Source of the DNA: Arthrobacter sp. Soil764
Lineage (GTDB): Bacteria; Actinomycetota; Actinomycetes; Actinomycetales; Micrococcaceae
Reading direction: 5' to 3'
Assembly (NCBI RefSeq): GCF_001428075.1
Contig: NZ_LMSI01000023.1
Location: 1-64,000, forward strand
DNA: 64,000 nt
Positions 15,673 through 24,002 of the stretch are shown here, piece by piece (position 1 is the stretch's first letter; the number at the start of each line of letters is the position of its first letter). The position numbers and the translations under genes were made by a program. The notes under the pieces were generated by a model that was given only the letters and a program-made list of their open reading frames with translations, was not told the DNA's origin and searched no databases.

Positions 15673-16575
15673 TGAGGAATTTCCCTTGCCCAGGAGCGCT
15701 TCGCGGTGTTCCGCCATGCGTTCCCGGAGGGCCTGCACGACGGCGGCCACGGCGGGGCGGCGCAGCGAATCCGGGCGCAGGACCAGCCAGTAGGGGAGGA
15801 GCTCGCCGATCTGGTCGGGCAGCAGCCGGACCAGGTCATCGTGCAGGTCGGCCATGAAGCACGGCAGGAACCCGACGCCCGCCCCGGCCCTGGTGGCCTC
15901 CACATGGACGAACACATTGGTGGAGGTGAGGCCGTCCCGCATGGCCGGAACCAGCCGCCGCGGCGCGTCGAGGTCATCCACCTGCAGCATTGAATCCACG
16001 AAATAGACCAGCGGGTGCGCATTGAGCTCGGCCACAGTGGCCGGAGTTCCATGCTCCGCCAGGTAGGCGCGGGAGGCATACATCCCCAGGCGGTATTCGC
16101 CCAGCCGGATGGCCTCCGCGCGGTGCACCTGCGGCTCGCCCACCACCACCTCGATGTCCAGCCCGGACCGCTGCTGCAGGGCGCGGCGGGTCATGGTCAC
16201 CACCTCCACGCTCAGGCCCGGATGGTCCCGGCGCAGGCGCGCCACGGCCGGAGCGGCAATGTAGGCGCTGAAGCCGTCCGTCGCGGTCATACGCACGACG
16301 CCGGCAATCGGGTCGGGTGCCTGGCCGGCCGGTCCCAGCGTGCCCAGCACCTCCTCCACCTGTTCCGCCGCCCGCACGGCCCGTTCGCCGAGCTCCGTGA
16401 GTTCCCAGCCGCCCGCGGCCCGGGACAGCACCCGGCCGCCGAGCGTTTTCTCCAGGGCGGCGATCCTGCGGGAAACCGTGGTGTGGTTCAAGCCCAGCGC
16501 CTGCGCCGCCGTCGTGAACTTTGCGGAGCGTGACACCGCGAGCAGGACCAGGAGGTCATCGGGATTGGCGTTCAT
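15658..16575 (-). CDS. LysR family transcriptional regulator
   Basis: 305 residues from the ATG reading MNANPDDLL, which places the winged helix-turn-helix at the usual distance; no strong ribosome site is seen, and an upstream ATG 13 codons earlier is possible. The HTH is FTTAAQALGLNHTTVSRRIAALEKTLG. The remainder is a LysR effector domain (IAGVVRMTATDGFS onwards) of normal length. It is divergent from the MHS transporter and 3-hydroxybutyrate-dehydrogenase-like genes, so it probably controls them in response to their substrate. Two ATTGTGCA boxes lie in the shared promoter. Its C-terminal residues STAE come from the palindromic repeat. Confidence 0.88.
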   Translation of the reverse strand: MNANPDDLLVLLAVSRSAKFTTAAQALGLNHTTVSRRIAALEKTLGGRVLSRAAGGWELTELGERAVRAAEQVEEVLGTLGPAGQAPDPIAGVVRMTATDGFSAYIAAPAVARLRRDHPGLSVEVVTMTRRALQQRSGLDIEVVVGEPQVHRAEAIRLGEYRLGMYASRAYLAEHGTPATVAELNAHPLVYFVDSMLQVDDLDAPRRLVPAMRDGLTSTNVFVHVEATRAGAGVGFLPCFMADLHDDLVRLLPDQIGELLPYWLVLRPDSLRRPAVAAVVQALRERMAEHREALLGKGNSSSTAE

Positions 16576-16582
16576 ATCTGCA

Positions 16583-16634
16583 ATTGTGCACAGGTTTCGT
16601 GCCGCTTTGGGCATTGAAGTGTCCCGATTGTGCA
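16583..16634. promoter_or_regulatory. Probable LysR operator: two ATTGTGCA boxes
   Basis: ATTGTGCA occurs at 16583-16590 and again at 16627-16634. The second copy is part of the partial palindrome ATTGTGCAGCAAT. Both lie in the divergent LysR/transporter promoter, where LysR proteins normally bind two sites about four helical turns apart. The 44-bp spacing fits that. Confidence 0.5.
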
Positions 16635-16702
16635 GCAATACTCATCTGAGTCACTTGTGCTGGAGATCACAGCGCGTGTCAATGTGGACACTGAGGAGAA
16701 CC

Positions 16703-18082
16703 ATGAGCATTGAGCAACGCCGGGCCAACGAGGCCGGGCATGCACCCAAGGGATCGGGACTGAAGAAAATCGTTGCCGCCTCCATGGTGGGGACGGTGGT
16801 GGAGTGGTACGAGTTCTTCCTCTACGCAACCGCGGCCACCCTGGTCTTTGGCAAGTACTTTTTCCCCGCCACCGGCAATGAGCTGGACGGGATCATCCAG
16901 GCCTTCCTCACCTACGCCGTGGGCTTCGTCGCGCGGCCGCTCGGTGGGATCGTCTTTGGCCAGATCGGCGACAAGCTGGGCCGCAAGCCCACCCTGCAGC
17001 TCACCATCGTGATCATCGGCGTGTCCACGTTCCTGATGGGCTGCCTCCCCGGCTTCGCCGACATCGGCTATCTGGCTCCCGCGCTGCTGGTGTTCCTGCG
17101 GTTCATCCAGGGCTTCGCGCTGGGCGGCGAATGGGGCGGCGCGGTCCTCCTCGTGGCCGAGCACAGCCCGAACAAGACCCGCGCGTTCTGGTCCAGCTGG
17201 CCCCAGGCCGCCGTTCCGGTGGGCAACCTGCTGGCCACCCTGGTGCTGTACATCATGTCCACCACCCTCACCAGTGAAGCCTTCCTTGGCTGGGGCTGGC
17301 GCGTGGCCTTCTGGCTCTCCGCCGTGATCGTCTTCGTGGGCTACTACATCCGCACCAACGTCAGCGAAGCGCCCATCTTCCTCGAAGCCAAGGAACTGGT
17401 CGAAAAGGAACAGGCTGTCAGCTACGGCGTGTTCGAGGTGCTCCGCAAGTACCCCAAGGGCATCTTCCAGGCCATGGGCCTGCGGTTCGCGGAGAACATC
17501 ATGTACTACCTGGTGGTCAGCTTCGCCATTGTCTACCTCAAGAGCGTGCACAAGTACGACACCTCATCGCTGCTGCTGGCACTGCTGATCGCGCACGTCA
17601 TCCACTTCGCCGTCATCCCGCAGTACGGCCGCCTGGCGGACCGGATCGGCCGCAAGCCCGTCTACCTGGCCGGCGCCATCCTGGGTGCCACCTGGCCGTT
17701 CTTCGCCTTTCCCATGTTCGATACCCGGAACGCCCTGGTCATCGTCCTTGCCGTCACCATCGGCCTCTGCCTGCACGGCCTCATGTACGCCGGGCAGCCG
17801 GCCATCATGGCCGAGATGTTCCCCACCCGCATGCGGTACTCCGGCGCCTCCCTCGGATCCCAGGTCACCTCCATCTTCGCCGGCTCGCTGGCGCCGCTGC
17901 TGGCCACCCAGTGGCTCAAGGACACCGGCTCCTGGGTGCCCACCGCCATCTACCTGGTTGTGGCCTGCGCCATCACCTGCGTGGCCGTCCTGAGCCTGAA
18001 GGAAACCAAGGGCATTGCCCTGGAGGACGTGGACAAGGAAGACGCCGCCCGCGAGGGACTGCTCAGCGCCACGCAACGCTGA
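16703..18082 (+). CDS. MFS transporter, metabolite:H+ symporter (MHS) family
   Basis: 459 residues from the ATG preceded by GAGGAGAACC. MHS marks are visible: ASMVGTVVEWYEFFLYATAA at the N-terminus, FGQIGDKLGRKPTL in the first cytoplasmic loop, RFIQGFALGGEWGGAVLL and a second GRLADRIGRKPVY. About 12 membrane segments. The family includes ProP, ShiA, KgtP and citrate or dicarboxylate carriers, importing organic acids with protons. Downstream is a 3-hydroxybutyrate-dehydrogenase-like SDR and upstream a LysR regulator, so uptake of a hydroxy acid or ketone body such as 3-hydroxybutyrate is the best guess from context. Confidence 0.88.
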   Translation: MSIEQRRANEAGHAPKGSGLKKIVAASMVGTVVEWYEFFLYATAATLVFGKYFFPATGNELDGIIQAFLTYAVGFVARPLGGIVFGQIGDKLGRKPTLQLTIVIIGVSTFLMGCLPGFADIGYLAPALLVFLRFIQGFALGGEWGGAVLLVAEHSPNKTRAFWSSWPQAAVPVGNLLATLVLYIMSTTLTSEAFLGWGWRVAFWLSAVIVFVGYYIRTNVSEAPIFLEAKELVEKEQAVSYGVFEVLRKYPKGIFQAMGLRFAENIMYYLVVSFAIVYLKSVHKYDTSSLLLALLIAHVIHFAVIPQYGRLADRIGRKPVYLAGAILGATWPFFAFPMFDTRNALVIVLAVTIGLCLHGLMYAGQPAIMAEMFPTRMRYSGASLGSQVTSIFAGSLAPLLATQWLKDTGSWVPTAIYLVVACAITCVAVLSLKETKGIALEDVDKEDAAREGLLSATQR

Positions 18083-18176
18083 GCCGCTGCTGGGCGGCAC
18101 GGCCCGGGCCGGCCGTGACGCCTCCTGAATTTTTGAGCTGATGATGGACCATTCGGGCGCACAAAGGAGAACTGCC

Positions 18177-18926
18177 ATGGACAACACGTTGAATGGACGC
18201 AAGGCGCTGGTCACCGGCGGTGCCAGCGGAATCGGCGCTGCGTGCGTGCGTGCACTTGCCGCACGGGGAGCGAAAGTGGTGGTGGCCGACGTCGACTCCG
18301 CCGCTGCGGCGACGCTTGCCGATGAGGTGGGCGGCACCGCGTGGAGTGTGGACCTGCTGGACGTTGACGCCCTGTCCACCCTCAGCCTGGACTGCGACAT
18401 CCTGGTCAACAATGCCGGGATCCAGCGCATCAGCCCCATTGAGGAGTTCGATCCAGCAGAGTTCCGCAGGATCATCGCCCTGATGCTGGAGGCCCCGTTC
18501 CTGTTGATCCGGGCGGCACTGCCGCACATGTACGCCAACAAGTTCGGCCGCATCATCAATATCTCCTCGGTGCACGGTATCCGTGCCTCCCCGTTCAAGA
18601 GCGCGTATGTCTCCGCCAAGCACGGCCTGGAAGGGCTGAGCAAGGTGACGGCGCTGGAGGGCGGGGAGCACGGTGTCACTTCGAACTGCGTGAACCCCGG
18701 GTACGTTCGCACGCCGCTGGTGGAAAAGCAGCTCGCGGACCAGGCCCAGGTGCACGGCATTCCCGAGTCCGAGGTCCTGTCCAGGGTGATGCTCACCGAG
18801 TCCGCCATCAAGCGCCTGGTGGAGCCGGAAGAGGTGGCCTCCCTGGTGTCATGGCTGGCATCCCCGGACGCGGGCATGGTCACCGGCGCCAGCTACACGA
18901 TGGATGGGGGCTGGTCCGCGCGGTAG
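18177..18926 (+). CDS. SDR oxidoreductase, 3-hydroxybutyrate dehydrogenase-like
   Basis: 249 residues from the ATG preceded by AAAGGAGAACTGCC. Motifs: TGGASGIG, NNAGIQ, the Ser in INISSVHG, the catalytic YVSAKHG, and NPGYVRTPLVEKQL, which is the substrate-loop pattern of D-3-hydroxybutyrate dehydrogenase (BdhA). That enzyme oxidises 3-hydroxybutyrate to acetoacetate with NAD+. The gene is 94 bases behind an MHS-type acid transporter under likely LysR control, which fits a small uptake and oxidation unit. Acetoacetate-activating enzymes are not nearby, so the exact substrate remains open. Confidence 0.82.
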   Translation: MDNTLNGRKALVTGGASGIGAACVRALAARGAKVVVADVDSAAAATLADEVGGTAWSVDLLDVDALSTLSLDCDILVNNAGIQRISPIEEFDPAEFRRIIALMLEAPFLLIRAALPHMYANKFGRIINISSVHGIRASPFKSAYVSAKHGLEGLSKVTALEGGEHGVTSNCVNPGYVRTPLVEKQLADQAQVHGIPESEVLSRVMLTESAIKRLVEPEEVASLVSWLASPDAGMVTGASYTMDGGWSAR

Positions 18927-18954
18927 GCCTGCCTGGGCCGGCCCCGCGCCAACC

Positions 18955-19221
18955 TCAATCCAGCAATCTGACCAGCCGGTGGTCGAAGAAGAAGACGCCG
19001 TACGTGGTCTTCACCCCCACTGAACGCCGGTCCCGCCATACGACGACCCCTTCGCGCCTGCCGCTGAAGGGGTCGTCGCCGATGACAGTGTCACCCACCC
19101 GGTAAGGGCAGCGCGGGCTGAAGGTGTCCCGTGTCCGGCGCAGGGCCCGGGCCAGGGCATCGCCGACGCTGAGCGGCTGGCCCAAATGCGAAAGATCCGG
19201 TGCGTAGTCGTCCCTGGCCAT
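18955..19221 (-). CDS. Small conserved-looking protein of unknown function
   Basis: 88 residues, with a good GGAGGAG site 8 bases before the ATG. The sequence is soluble and mixed-charge, with a C-terminal half (PYRVGDTVIGDDPFSGRREG, then VVVWRDRRSVGVKT) that looks like a small SH3-like or KOW-like beta-barrel. No catalytic motif or family is recognised. It converges with the SDR gene and is 168 bases from the next gene. That gap contains no further open frame of note. Confidence 0.6.
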   Translation of the reverse strand: MARDDYAPDLSHLGQPLSVGDALARALRRTRDTFSPRCPYRVGDTVIGDDPFSGRREGVVVWRDRRSVGVKTTYGVFFFDHRLVRLLD

Positions 19222-19389
19222 GTCACCAACTCCTCCAGGCGGCAGCCTGCCGCCCGCTAACGGTGTTGGTTGGCCGGAACGCTCCCAGCAGAGGATGGTC
19301 CTCCCATTCCGGCCGCCACCGTACGCCCACGCTAGGCGCTAATCACACCAGCAACATCAGTAACAGGTACTCGAGTTTCCGGAGGGGCA

Positions 19390-19782
19390 TTACTTGCTTT
19401 GGGAAACTCCGTTGATGATGTCCTCGGCGTTGTCGAACGCCCAGGCCACGAGCGGCACCAGGAGGGCGCTCAATTCGTAGCCCCGCTCCGTGAGGCTGTA
19501 ATCCACCCGGGGCGGAATGACAGGCTGGGCCCTCCTGCTGACCAGGCCGTCACGCTCCAGCGTCTTAAGCGTCTGGGCCAGCATTTTCTCGCTGATGCCC
19601 TCGGCCCGCCGCCGCAGGTCGCTCCACCGCTGGTCGCCCTCGGACAGTGCAATCAGGATCAGGACACCCCATTTGCTGGTGATGTGGTCCAGCAGGGTCC
19701 GGCTGGGGCACCCGGCCGGGAACACGCCGTCGGCAAAGGCCTGGGGGAGGGGAGCCGCGTGCGGCGCTGTTTCCATGCCCAT
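19390..19782 (-). CDS. qorR: HxlR/DUF24 family redox-sensing regulator (QorR-like)
   Basis: 130 residues with the HxlR winged helix: CPSRTLLDHITSKWGVLILIAL, then ISEKMLAQTLKTLERDGLV and PPRVDYSLTERG. A single Cys lies at the start of the domain (AGCPSR), the position of the thiol sensor in QorR and YodB. It is divergent from an NmrA-like quinone oxidoreductase, the same arrangement as qorR-qor2 of Corynebacterium glutamicum, where QorR represses qor2 and itself and is released by diamide or quinone stress. The same function is inferred here from that match. It ends next to a short gene-free spacer. Confidence 0.85.
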   Translation of the reverse strand: MGMETAPHAAPLPQAFADGVFPAGCPSRTLLDHITSKWGVLILIALSEGDQRWSDLRRRAEGISEKMLAQTLKTLERDGLVSRRAQPVIPPRVDYSLTERGYELSALLVPLVAWAFDNAEDIINGVSQSK

Positions 19783-19796
19783 CAGCTTACCGGAAG

Positions 19797-19850
19797 TATG
19801 GTTACTTACTCTTGGGTCAGTACCTTACCTCGAAGTGCGTACTCTCCATC
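19797..19850. promoter_or_regulatory. Divergent qorR/qor2 operator region
   Basis: The spacer between the two divergent genes has three related sequences in about 50 bp: GTATGGTTACTTACTC, GTCAGTACCTTACCTC and GTGCGTACTC. They share GTA/TTAC cores, as in QorR-type sites. They probably bind the HxlR repressor dimer and overlap the promoters of both genes. Confidence 0.5.
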
Positions 19851-19916
19851 GGGAAGTTTTGCCGCCGCGCCTTGGTTGTGCCCTTGGACAGAGTAAAACT
19901 CCCGAAAGGAACCATC

Positions 19917-20780
19917 GTGAGCATTGTTGTGACAGGCGCCACCGGACAGCTTGGCCGCCACGTTCTTGAAGCCCTCCTCGAGCAGGGCGTACCGGCTGCG
20001 GATATCGTGGCTGCCGGCCGGTCCGTGGAAAAGCTGGCGGATTTCGCTGCACGCGGGGTCCGCGTGCAGCAGATGGACTACGCCGATGCCGGTTCCGTGG
20101 CCGCCGCCCTCAGTGGCGCCCGGCGGGTGCTGCTGATCTCCGGCAGCGAAGTGGGGCAGCGGGTGGAACAGCACCGCACCGTGATTAATGCCGCCAAGAC
20201 CGAAGGCGTGGAGCTGCTGGCTTACACCAGCATCGCCAATGCGGACACCACCTCCATGAAACTGGCCGGCGAACACAAGGCCACGGAGGCGCTGCTGCGT
20301 GAATCCGGTATCCCCTTCGTCCTGCTGCGGAACGGCTGGTACCTGGAAAACTACACCGAGCAGCTCCCGGGAACGCTCGCGCAGGGCGCGCTCGCGGGCA
20401 GTGCCGGGGAGGGCAAGGTCAGCGGGGCCGCACGGGCCGACTATGCCCACGCCGCCGCCGCGGTCCTGGTGGCCGATGACCAGGCCGGCAAGGTTTACGA
20501 GCTCGGCGGCGATGAGGCTTTCAGCATGGCGGACCTCGCCTCCGAGATCAGCGCTGCCACCGGAAAGACCATCAGCTACAACGACCTGCCCGCCGACGAC
20601 TACGTTGGCCTGCTCACCGGCGTTGGGGTGCCGGAGACGTTCGCGGAGATCCTCGCTGATTCGGATCTGGGCATTGCGCGCGGTGACCTCCTGGTCAGCA
20701 CCGGCGACCTCCGGAAGCTCATTGGGCGTCCGACGACGTCGCTCAGCCAGGCGGTCCGGTCCGCCGCAGCCACGGCATAA
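19917..20780 (+). CDS. qor2: NmrA-like NAD(P)H:quinone oxidoreductase type 2
   Basis: 287 residues from a GTG with CGAAAGGA just upstream. It begins SIVVTGATGQLGRHVLEALL, the NmrA/atypical SDR dinucleotide site, and continues with VLLISGSEVGQRVEQH, LAYTSIAN and LRNGWYLENY, the signature of E. coli QorB (YtfG). QorB reduces quinones with NADPH and is protective under electrophile stress. The divergent HxlR regulator supports this. A perfect 15-bp stem follows the gene. Confidence 0.88.
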   Translation: MSIVVTGATGQLGRHVLEALLEQGVPAADIVAAGRSVEKLADFAARGVRVQQMDYADAGSVAAALSGARRVLLISGSEVGQRVEQHRTVINAAKTEGVELLAYTSIANADTTSMKLAGEHKATEALLRESGIPFVLLRNGWYLENYTEQLPGTLAQGALAGSAGEGKVSGAARADYAHAAAAVLVADDQAGKVYELGGDEAFSMADLASEISAATGKTISYNDLPADDYVGLLTGVGVPETFAEILADSDLGIARGDLLVSTGDLRKLIGRPTTSLSQAVRSAAATA

Positions 20781-20794
20781 GGCAGCGGAAAACG

Positions 20795-20829
20795 AAGGTG
20801 CCCGGCCCCTTGTAGGGGCCGGGCACCTT
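20795..20829. terminator. Bidirectional hairpin terminator
   Basis: A perfect 15-bp stem (AAGGTGCCCGGCCCC and its complement) with a 5-base loop lies between two convergent genes, qor2 and the amino-acid permease. It is followed by TTT on the plus strand, and on the minus strand by TTCGTTTTCC. Confidence 0.85.
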
Positions 20830-20847
20830 TGGCGTTACCGGACGTGC

Positions 20848-22338
20848 CTACCCGCCGTCGCGGACAGTCCTGACCACCGGCAGCGGCCACGTCTGGTCCT
20901 CAAGGTGGGCACGGCGTCGGCCGTCACCTTTAATCCACAGCCTGTAGGCCACCACCAGCAGTCCCAGCCAGGCGGCGCCCACGTACAGGGCAATGCGGGT
21001 GTCCTCGAAGGCACCCAGGACGGCGATCACCAGCACCATGAACGCGATGGTGAGGACCGATGCGGCAGGCCACCACGGGGACGGGAATTCCGACGCCGGC
21101 AGTCCGCCGCGGGCGATTTCCCGCTTCATCGCCACATGGGACGCGAGGATCATCACCCATACCCAGACCGTGGCGAACGTTGCGATCGAGGCAATCACCA
21201 GGAAGACGTCCTCCGGAATGACTGCATTGAGGACCACGCCCACCAGCAGGATTCCCGCCATCATGACCACAGTCATCCAGGGGACGCCGTGCCGGGAGAC
21301 CTTGCCGAAGGCAGCCGGCGCGTGGCCCTGGTTGGAAAGCCCGAAGAGGATGCGGCCGGCACCGAAGATGTCACTGTTGATGGCGGAGAGCGCGGCGGTG
21401 ATCACCACGGCGTTCAGGATGTGGGGTGCCGCGGGGATGCCCAAGCCGCTGAAGATCTGGACGAAGGGACTGCCGTTGCTGCCAATCTGGTCCCACGGAA
21501 AGAGGCTCATGAGGACGCCCAGGGTGAGGACGTAGAACAGCAGGACGCGCACGGGGACGGTGTTGACTGCCTTGGGGATGACCTTCTTGGGGTCGGCGGC
21601 CTCGCCGGCGGTGATGCCCAGGGTTTCGATCCCGCCGAAGGCGAACATGACCACGGCGAAGGAAGCGAGCAGCCCTTCGAAGCCGAACGGGAGGACCCCG
21701 CCATGTTCCACGAGGTTGCCCAGGCCGGGGGTAACGGTTGAATCGGCCGCCTGGAAGCCGAAGACGATGATGGCAGCGCCGCCGGCGATCATGGCGATGA
21801 TGGCCGCGACCTTGATTAGCGAGAACCAGAACTCGAGTTCGCCGAAGACCTTGACGCTCAGCAGGTTTAGTCCGGCCAGGAAGAAGATGATCGCCAGGAC
21901 CCAGATCCAGCGGTCCACCTGCGGGAACCAGAAGCCCATGTAGATACTGAAGGCGGTGACATCCGCGATGGCTACGATGGCCATTTCGAACACATAGGTC
22001 CAGCCGGTGATGAAGCCTGCCAGCGGGCCGAGATAGCGGCTGGCGTACTGGCCGAAGGAACCGGACACCGGGTGCCGGACGGCCATCTCGCCGAGGGCCC
22101 GCATCACCATGAAGACCGCGGCGCCGCCGATGATGTAGGCCAGCAGGACGGCCGGGCCCGCTTTCTGGATGGCGGACGCAGAGCCATAGAAGAGGCCGGT
22201 GCCGATGGCCGATCCCAGGGCCATGAAGCGGATGTGCCGCACGTTCAGGCCCCTGGTGAGGACGTGTCCGACGACGGCCCTAGGGTTGTGCTGTTCCGCC
22301 GCGGTTTCGTTCCGGGTTGGGGTTGGAGCTGGTTGCAT
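20848..22338 (-). CDS. Amino acid permease (APC superfamily, AAT family)
   Basis: 496 residues with about 12 hydrophobic segments. The family signature is in the first helices: [21 protein letters not shown] and [20 protein letters not shown]. This is the group of the E. coli ProY, GabP, AroP and PheP carriers, which import amino acids with H+. The substrate cannot be read from the sequence. It is 1.7 kb from the hut genes, so histidine or proline is possible but unproven. The N-terminal 28 residues are a polar, His/Gln-rich cytoplasmic tail. Confidence 0.88.
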   Translation of the reverse strand: MQPAPTPTRNETAAEQHNPRAVVGHVLTRGLNVRHIRFMALGSAIGTGLFYGSASAIQKAGPAVLLAYIIGGAAVFMVMRALGEMAVRHPVSGSFGQYASRYLGPLAGFITGWTYVFEMAIVAIADVTAFSIYMGFWFPQVDRWIWVLAIIFFLAGLNLLSVKVFGELEFWFSLIKVAAIIAMIAGGAAIIVFGFQAADSTVTPGLGNLVEHGGVLPFGFEGLLASFAVVMFAFGGIETLGITAGEAADPKKVIPKAVNTVPVRVLLFYVLTLGVLMSLFPWDQIGSNGSPFVQIFSGLGIPAAPHILNAVVITAALSAINSDIFGAGRILFGLSNQGHAPAAFGKVSRHGVPWMTVVMMAGILLVGVVLNAVIPEDVFLVIASIATFATVWVWVMILASHVAMKREIARGGLPASEFPSPWWPAASVLTIAFMVLVIAVLGAFEDTRIALYVGAAWLGLLVVAYRLWIKGDGRRRAHLEDQTWPLPVVRTVRDGG

Positions 22339-22476
22339 GCAAATACCTTCTCGTCATTGGGAGGGGAGCCGCTAACCAGCAGACCATTTTCGGGAGCACC
22401 GTGATGGGGCTCACGGCGGGTTGGTGTCTTTCATTCCAGACGAACAGTTTCTTTTCCCGACCACCCCGCACACCCC

Positions 22477-22505
22477 TTGACTCGACTCCGGCTATTCCAT
22501 ACCGT
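22477..22505 (+). promoter_or_regulatory. Possible promoter of the MDR oxidoreductase gene
   Basis: TTGACT (22477-22482) and TACCGT (22500-22505) are 17 bases apart, upstream of the gene at 22579. The -35 is strong and the -10 weak. The rest of the 240-bp spacer between the divergent permease and this gene shows no open frame of note. Confidence 0.3.
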
Positions 22506-22578
22506 GAGGGGCCGCCGGTAACCGGGCGGATGCCCTGCTTCACCTTGTGCTCCCTGACCAGCAGCCCGAAGGAGATCG

Positions 22579-23553
22579 ATGATGAAAGCAATCGTGCAGG
22601 ACGTCTATGGATCGGCAGACGTGCTGGAGCTGCGGGACATCGCCCGGCCGGAGCCCGCCGACGGTGAGGTGCTGATCCGGGTGCGGGCAGCGGGCGTGGA
22701 CCAAGGCGTGTGGCATCTGATGACCGGGCTGCCGTATCTGGTCCGGCTTTTCGGCTACGGCCTGAAGAAGCCGAAAGTTCCCGTGCGCGGCCGGGAAGTG
22801 GCCGGCGTTGTGGGAGCCGTGGGGCCTGGGGTGGCCCGTTTTTCTCCTGGGGACGAGGTGTTCGGGACCTGCGAGGGATCTTTTGCCGAGTATGTCTGCG
22901 CCAAGGATGACAAGGTGGCCCGCAAGCCGTCCCACCTCACCTTCGAAGAAGCGGCGGCTTCGCCAATTTCCGGCGTCACCGCCCTGCAGGCTGTCCGTGA
23001 CGCCGGCCAGGTCACCGTCGGCCAGAAGGTACTCATCCTTGGCGCGGGCGGGGGAGTGGGCTCCTTTGCGGTCCAGCTGGCCAAGGCCTTCGGAGCAGAG
23101 GTGACAGGCGTGTGCAGCACGGGCAAGGTTGAGCTGGTGCGTTCCCTCGGGGCGGATGCCGTGGTGGACTACACCAAGACGTATATCGCGGGCGCCGGAA
23201 AGGTATACGACCTTATCCTGGACGCGGCGGGAAACCGCCCGCTGTCTTTCCTGCGCCGCCTGCTCGTACGCAAGGGCACCCTGGTGATCATTGGTGGCGA
23301 AGGGGGCAGCAAGTTGACCGGCGGATTTGAGCGGTCCCTTGTTGCCCCACTGATCTCCCTGTTTTCCGGCCGGAAGTTCAAAGGGCTTGTGGCAAAGGAA
23401 ACGCACCTGGACCTGGAGGCTCTTGCATCGCTGATGGAAGCCGGCAGCGTCAAGCCCGCGGTGGACAAAGCCTTTCCCCTTGCCGAAGCGCCGGCCGCCG
23501 TCCGGTACCTCCACGAGGGGCGGGCACGCGGCAAAGTTGTGCTCAGCATCTGA
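22579..23553 (+). CDS. Zinc-independent MDR oxidoreductase (quinone oxidoreductase-like)
   Basis: 324 residues with AAGGAGATCG before the ATG. It has the MDR N-terminal domain (RVRAAGVDQGVWHLMTG), VRGREVAGVVGAVGPGV and PGDEVFGTC, then the NADP motif LGAGGGVGSFAVQLAKAFGA. The catalytic zinc Cys/His residues of true alcohol dehydrogenases are absent, and the sequence resembles the NADPH:quinone reductase and plant-type alkenal reductase branch. It is likely to reduce enones or quinones with NADPH. It stands alone between the permease and a small gene. Confidence 0.85.
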   Translation: MMKAIVQDVYGSADVLELRDIARPEPADGEVLIRVRAAGVDQGVWHLMTGLPYLVRLFGYGLKKPKVPVRGREVAGVVGAVGPGVARFSPGDEVFGTCEGSFAEYVCAKDDKVARKPSHLTFEEAAASPISGVTALQAVRDAGQVTVGQKVLILGAGGGVGSFAVQLAKAFGAEVTGVCSTGKVELVRSLGADAVVDYTKTYIAGAGKVYDLILDAAGNRPLSFLRRLLVRKGTLVIIGGEGGSKLTGGFERSLVAPLISLFSGRKFKGLVAKETHLDLEALASLMEAGSVKPAVDKAFPLAEAPAAVRYLHEGRARGKVVLSI

Positions 23554-23624
23554 ACTCGGCCGGGTTATCCACATAGGCACGAAGGCAGGATGATCCTGGC
23601 GGGCCCGTCCGTGACGCTGGAGGC

Positions 23625-23870
23625 ATGGAAAGCGAAGCGGACTGGGACGCCGCAAACAGACAAGCTCTTGAGGTAATCCGATGGACACTCTGGGGTGCCC
23701 TGGCACGGTGGGCAACCACGGAAAATAGCCCGCCATCGTCCTACGGCCGCACCGTGGATGCAGTGGCCAGGAAGGGCTTTTACCTGGGCCAGCTCGAAGA
23801 CGTCGCGCGGATCCAGGCGAGGATTGACGTCTTGAAAGTGAGGCTGTCTGCGGGGTATTCAGGGACGTAA
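23625..23870 (+). CDS. Small hypothetical protein
   Basis: 81 residues, largely helical, with GGAGG only 3 bases from the ATG, which is closer than usual. Composition is ordinary for the genome, with a conserved-looking C-terminal helix (KGFYLGQLEDVARIQARIDV). No motif or family is recognised. It is isolated between the MDR gene and the IclR regulator. Coding status is likely but not certain. Confidence 0.45.
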   Translation: MESEADWDAANRQALEVIRWTLWGALARWATTENSPPSSYGRTVDAVARKGFYLGQLEDVARIQARIDVLKVRLSAGYSGT

Positions 23871-23923
23871 CTCGCGGCTCACCGGAAGGCGTCTGGTATC
23901 TCAGACAGCGCGTGCGGTTGCCC

Positions 23924-23935
23924 GAACTTCGAAAG
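23924..23935. promoter_or_regulatory. Putative HutR site upstream of the IclR gene
   Basis: GAACTTCGAAAG here resembles GAACTTCTTCGAAAT in front of hutU (24926-24940). A nearby ATCTCAGACA (23899-23908) is also repeated near hutU, at 24939-24948. Shared, partly palindromic sequences before regulator and target suggest an autoregulated IclR site. Confidence 0.4.
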
Positions 23936-24002
23936 CCTGCGGAGGGCGCAAGCTTAAGTACGGGATACCGGACATAGCTACGCAGAAAGAACCTTCCAGG
24001 CC

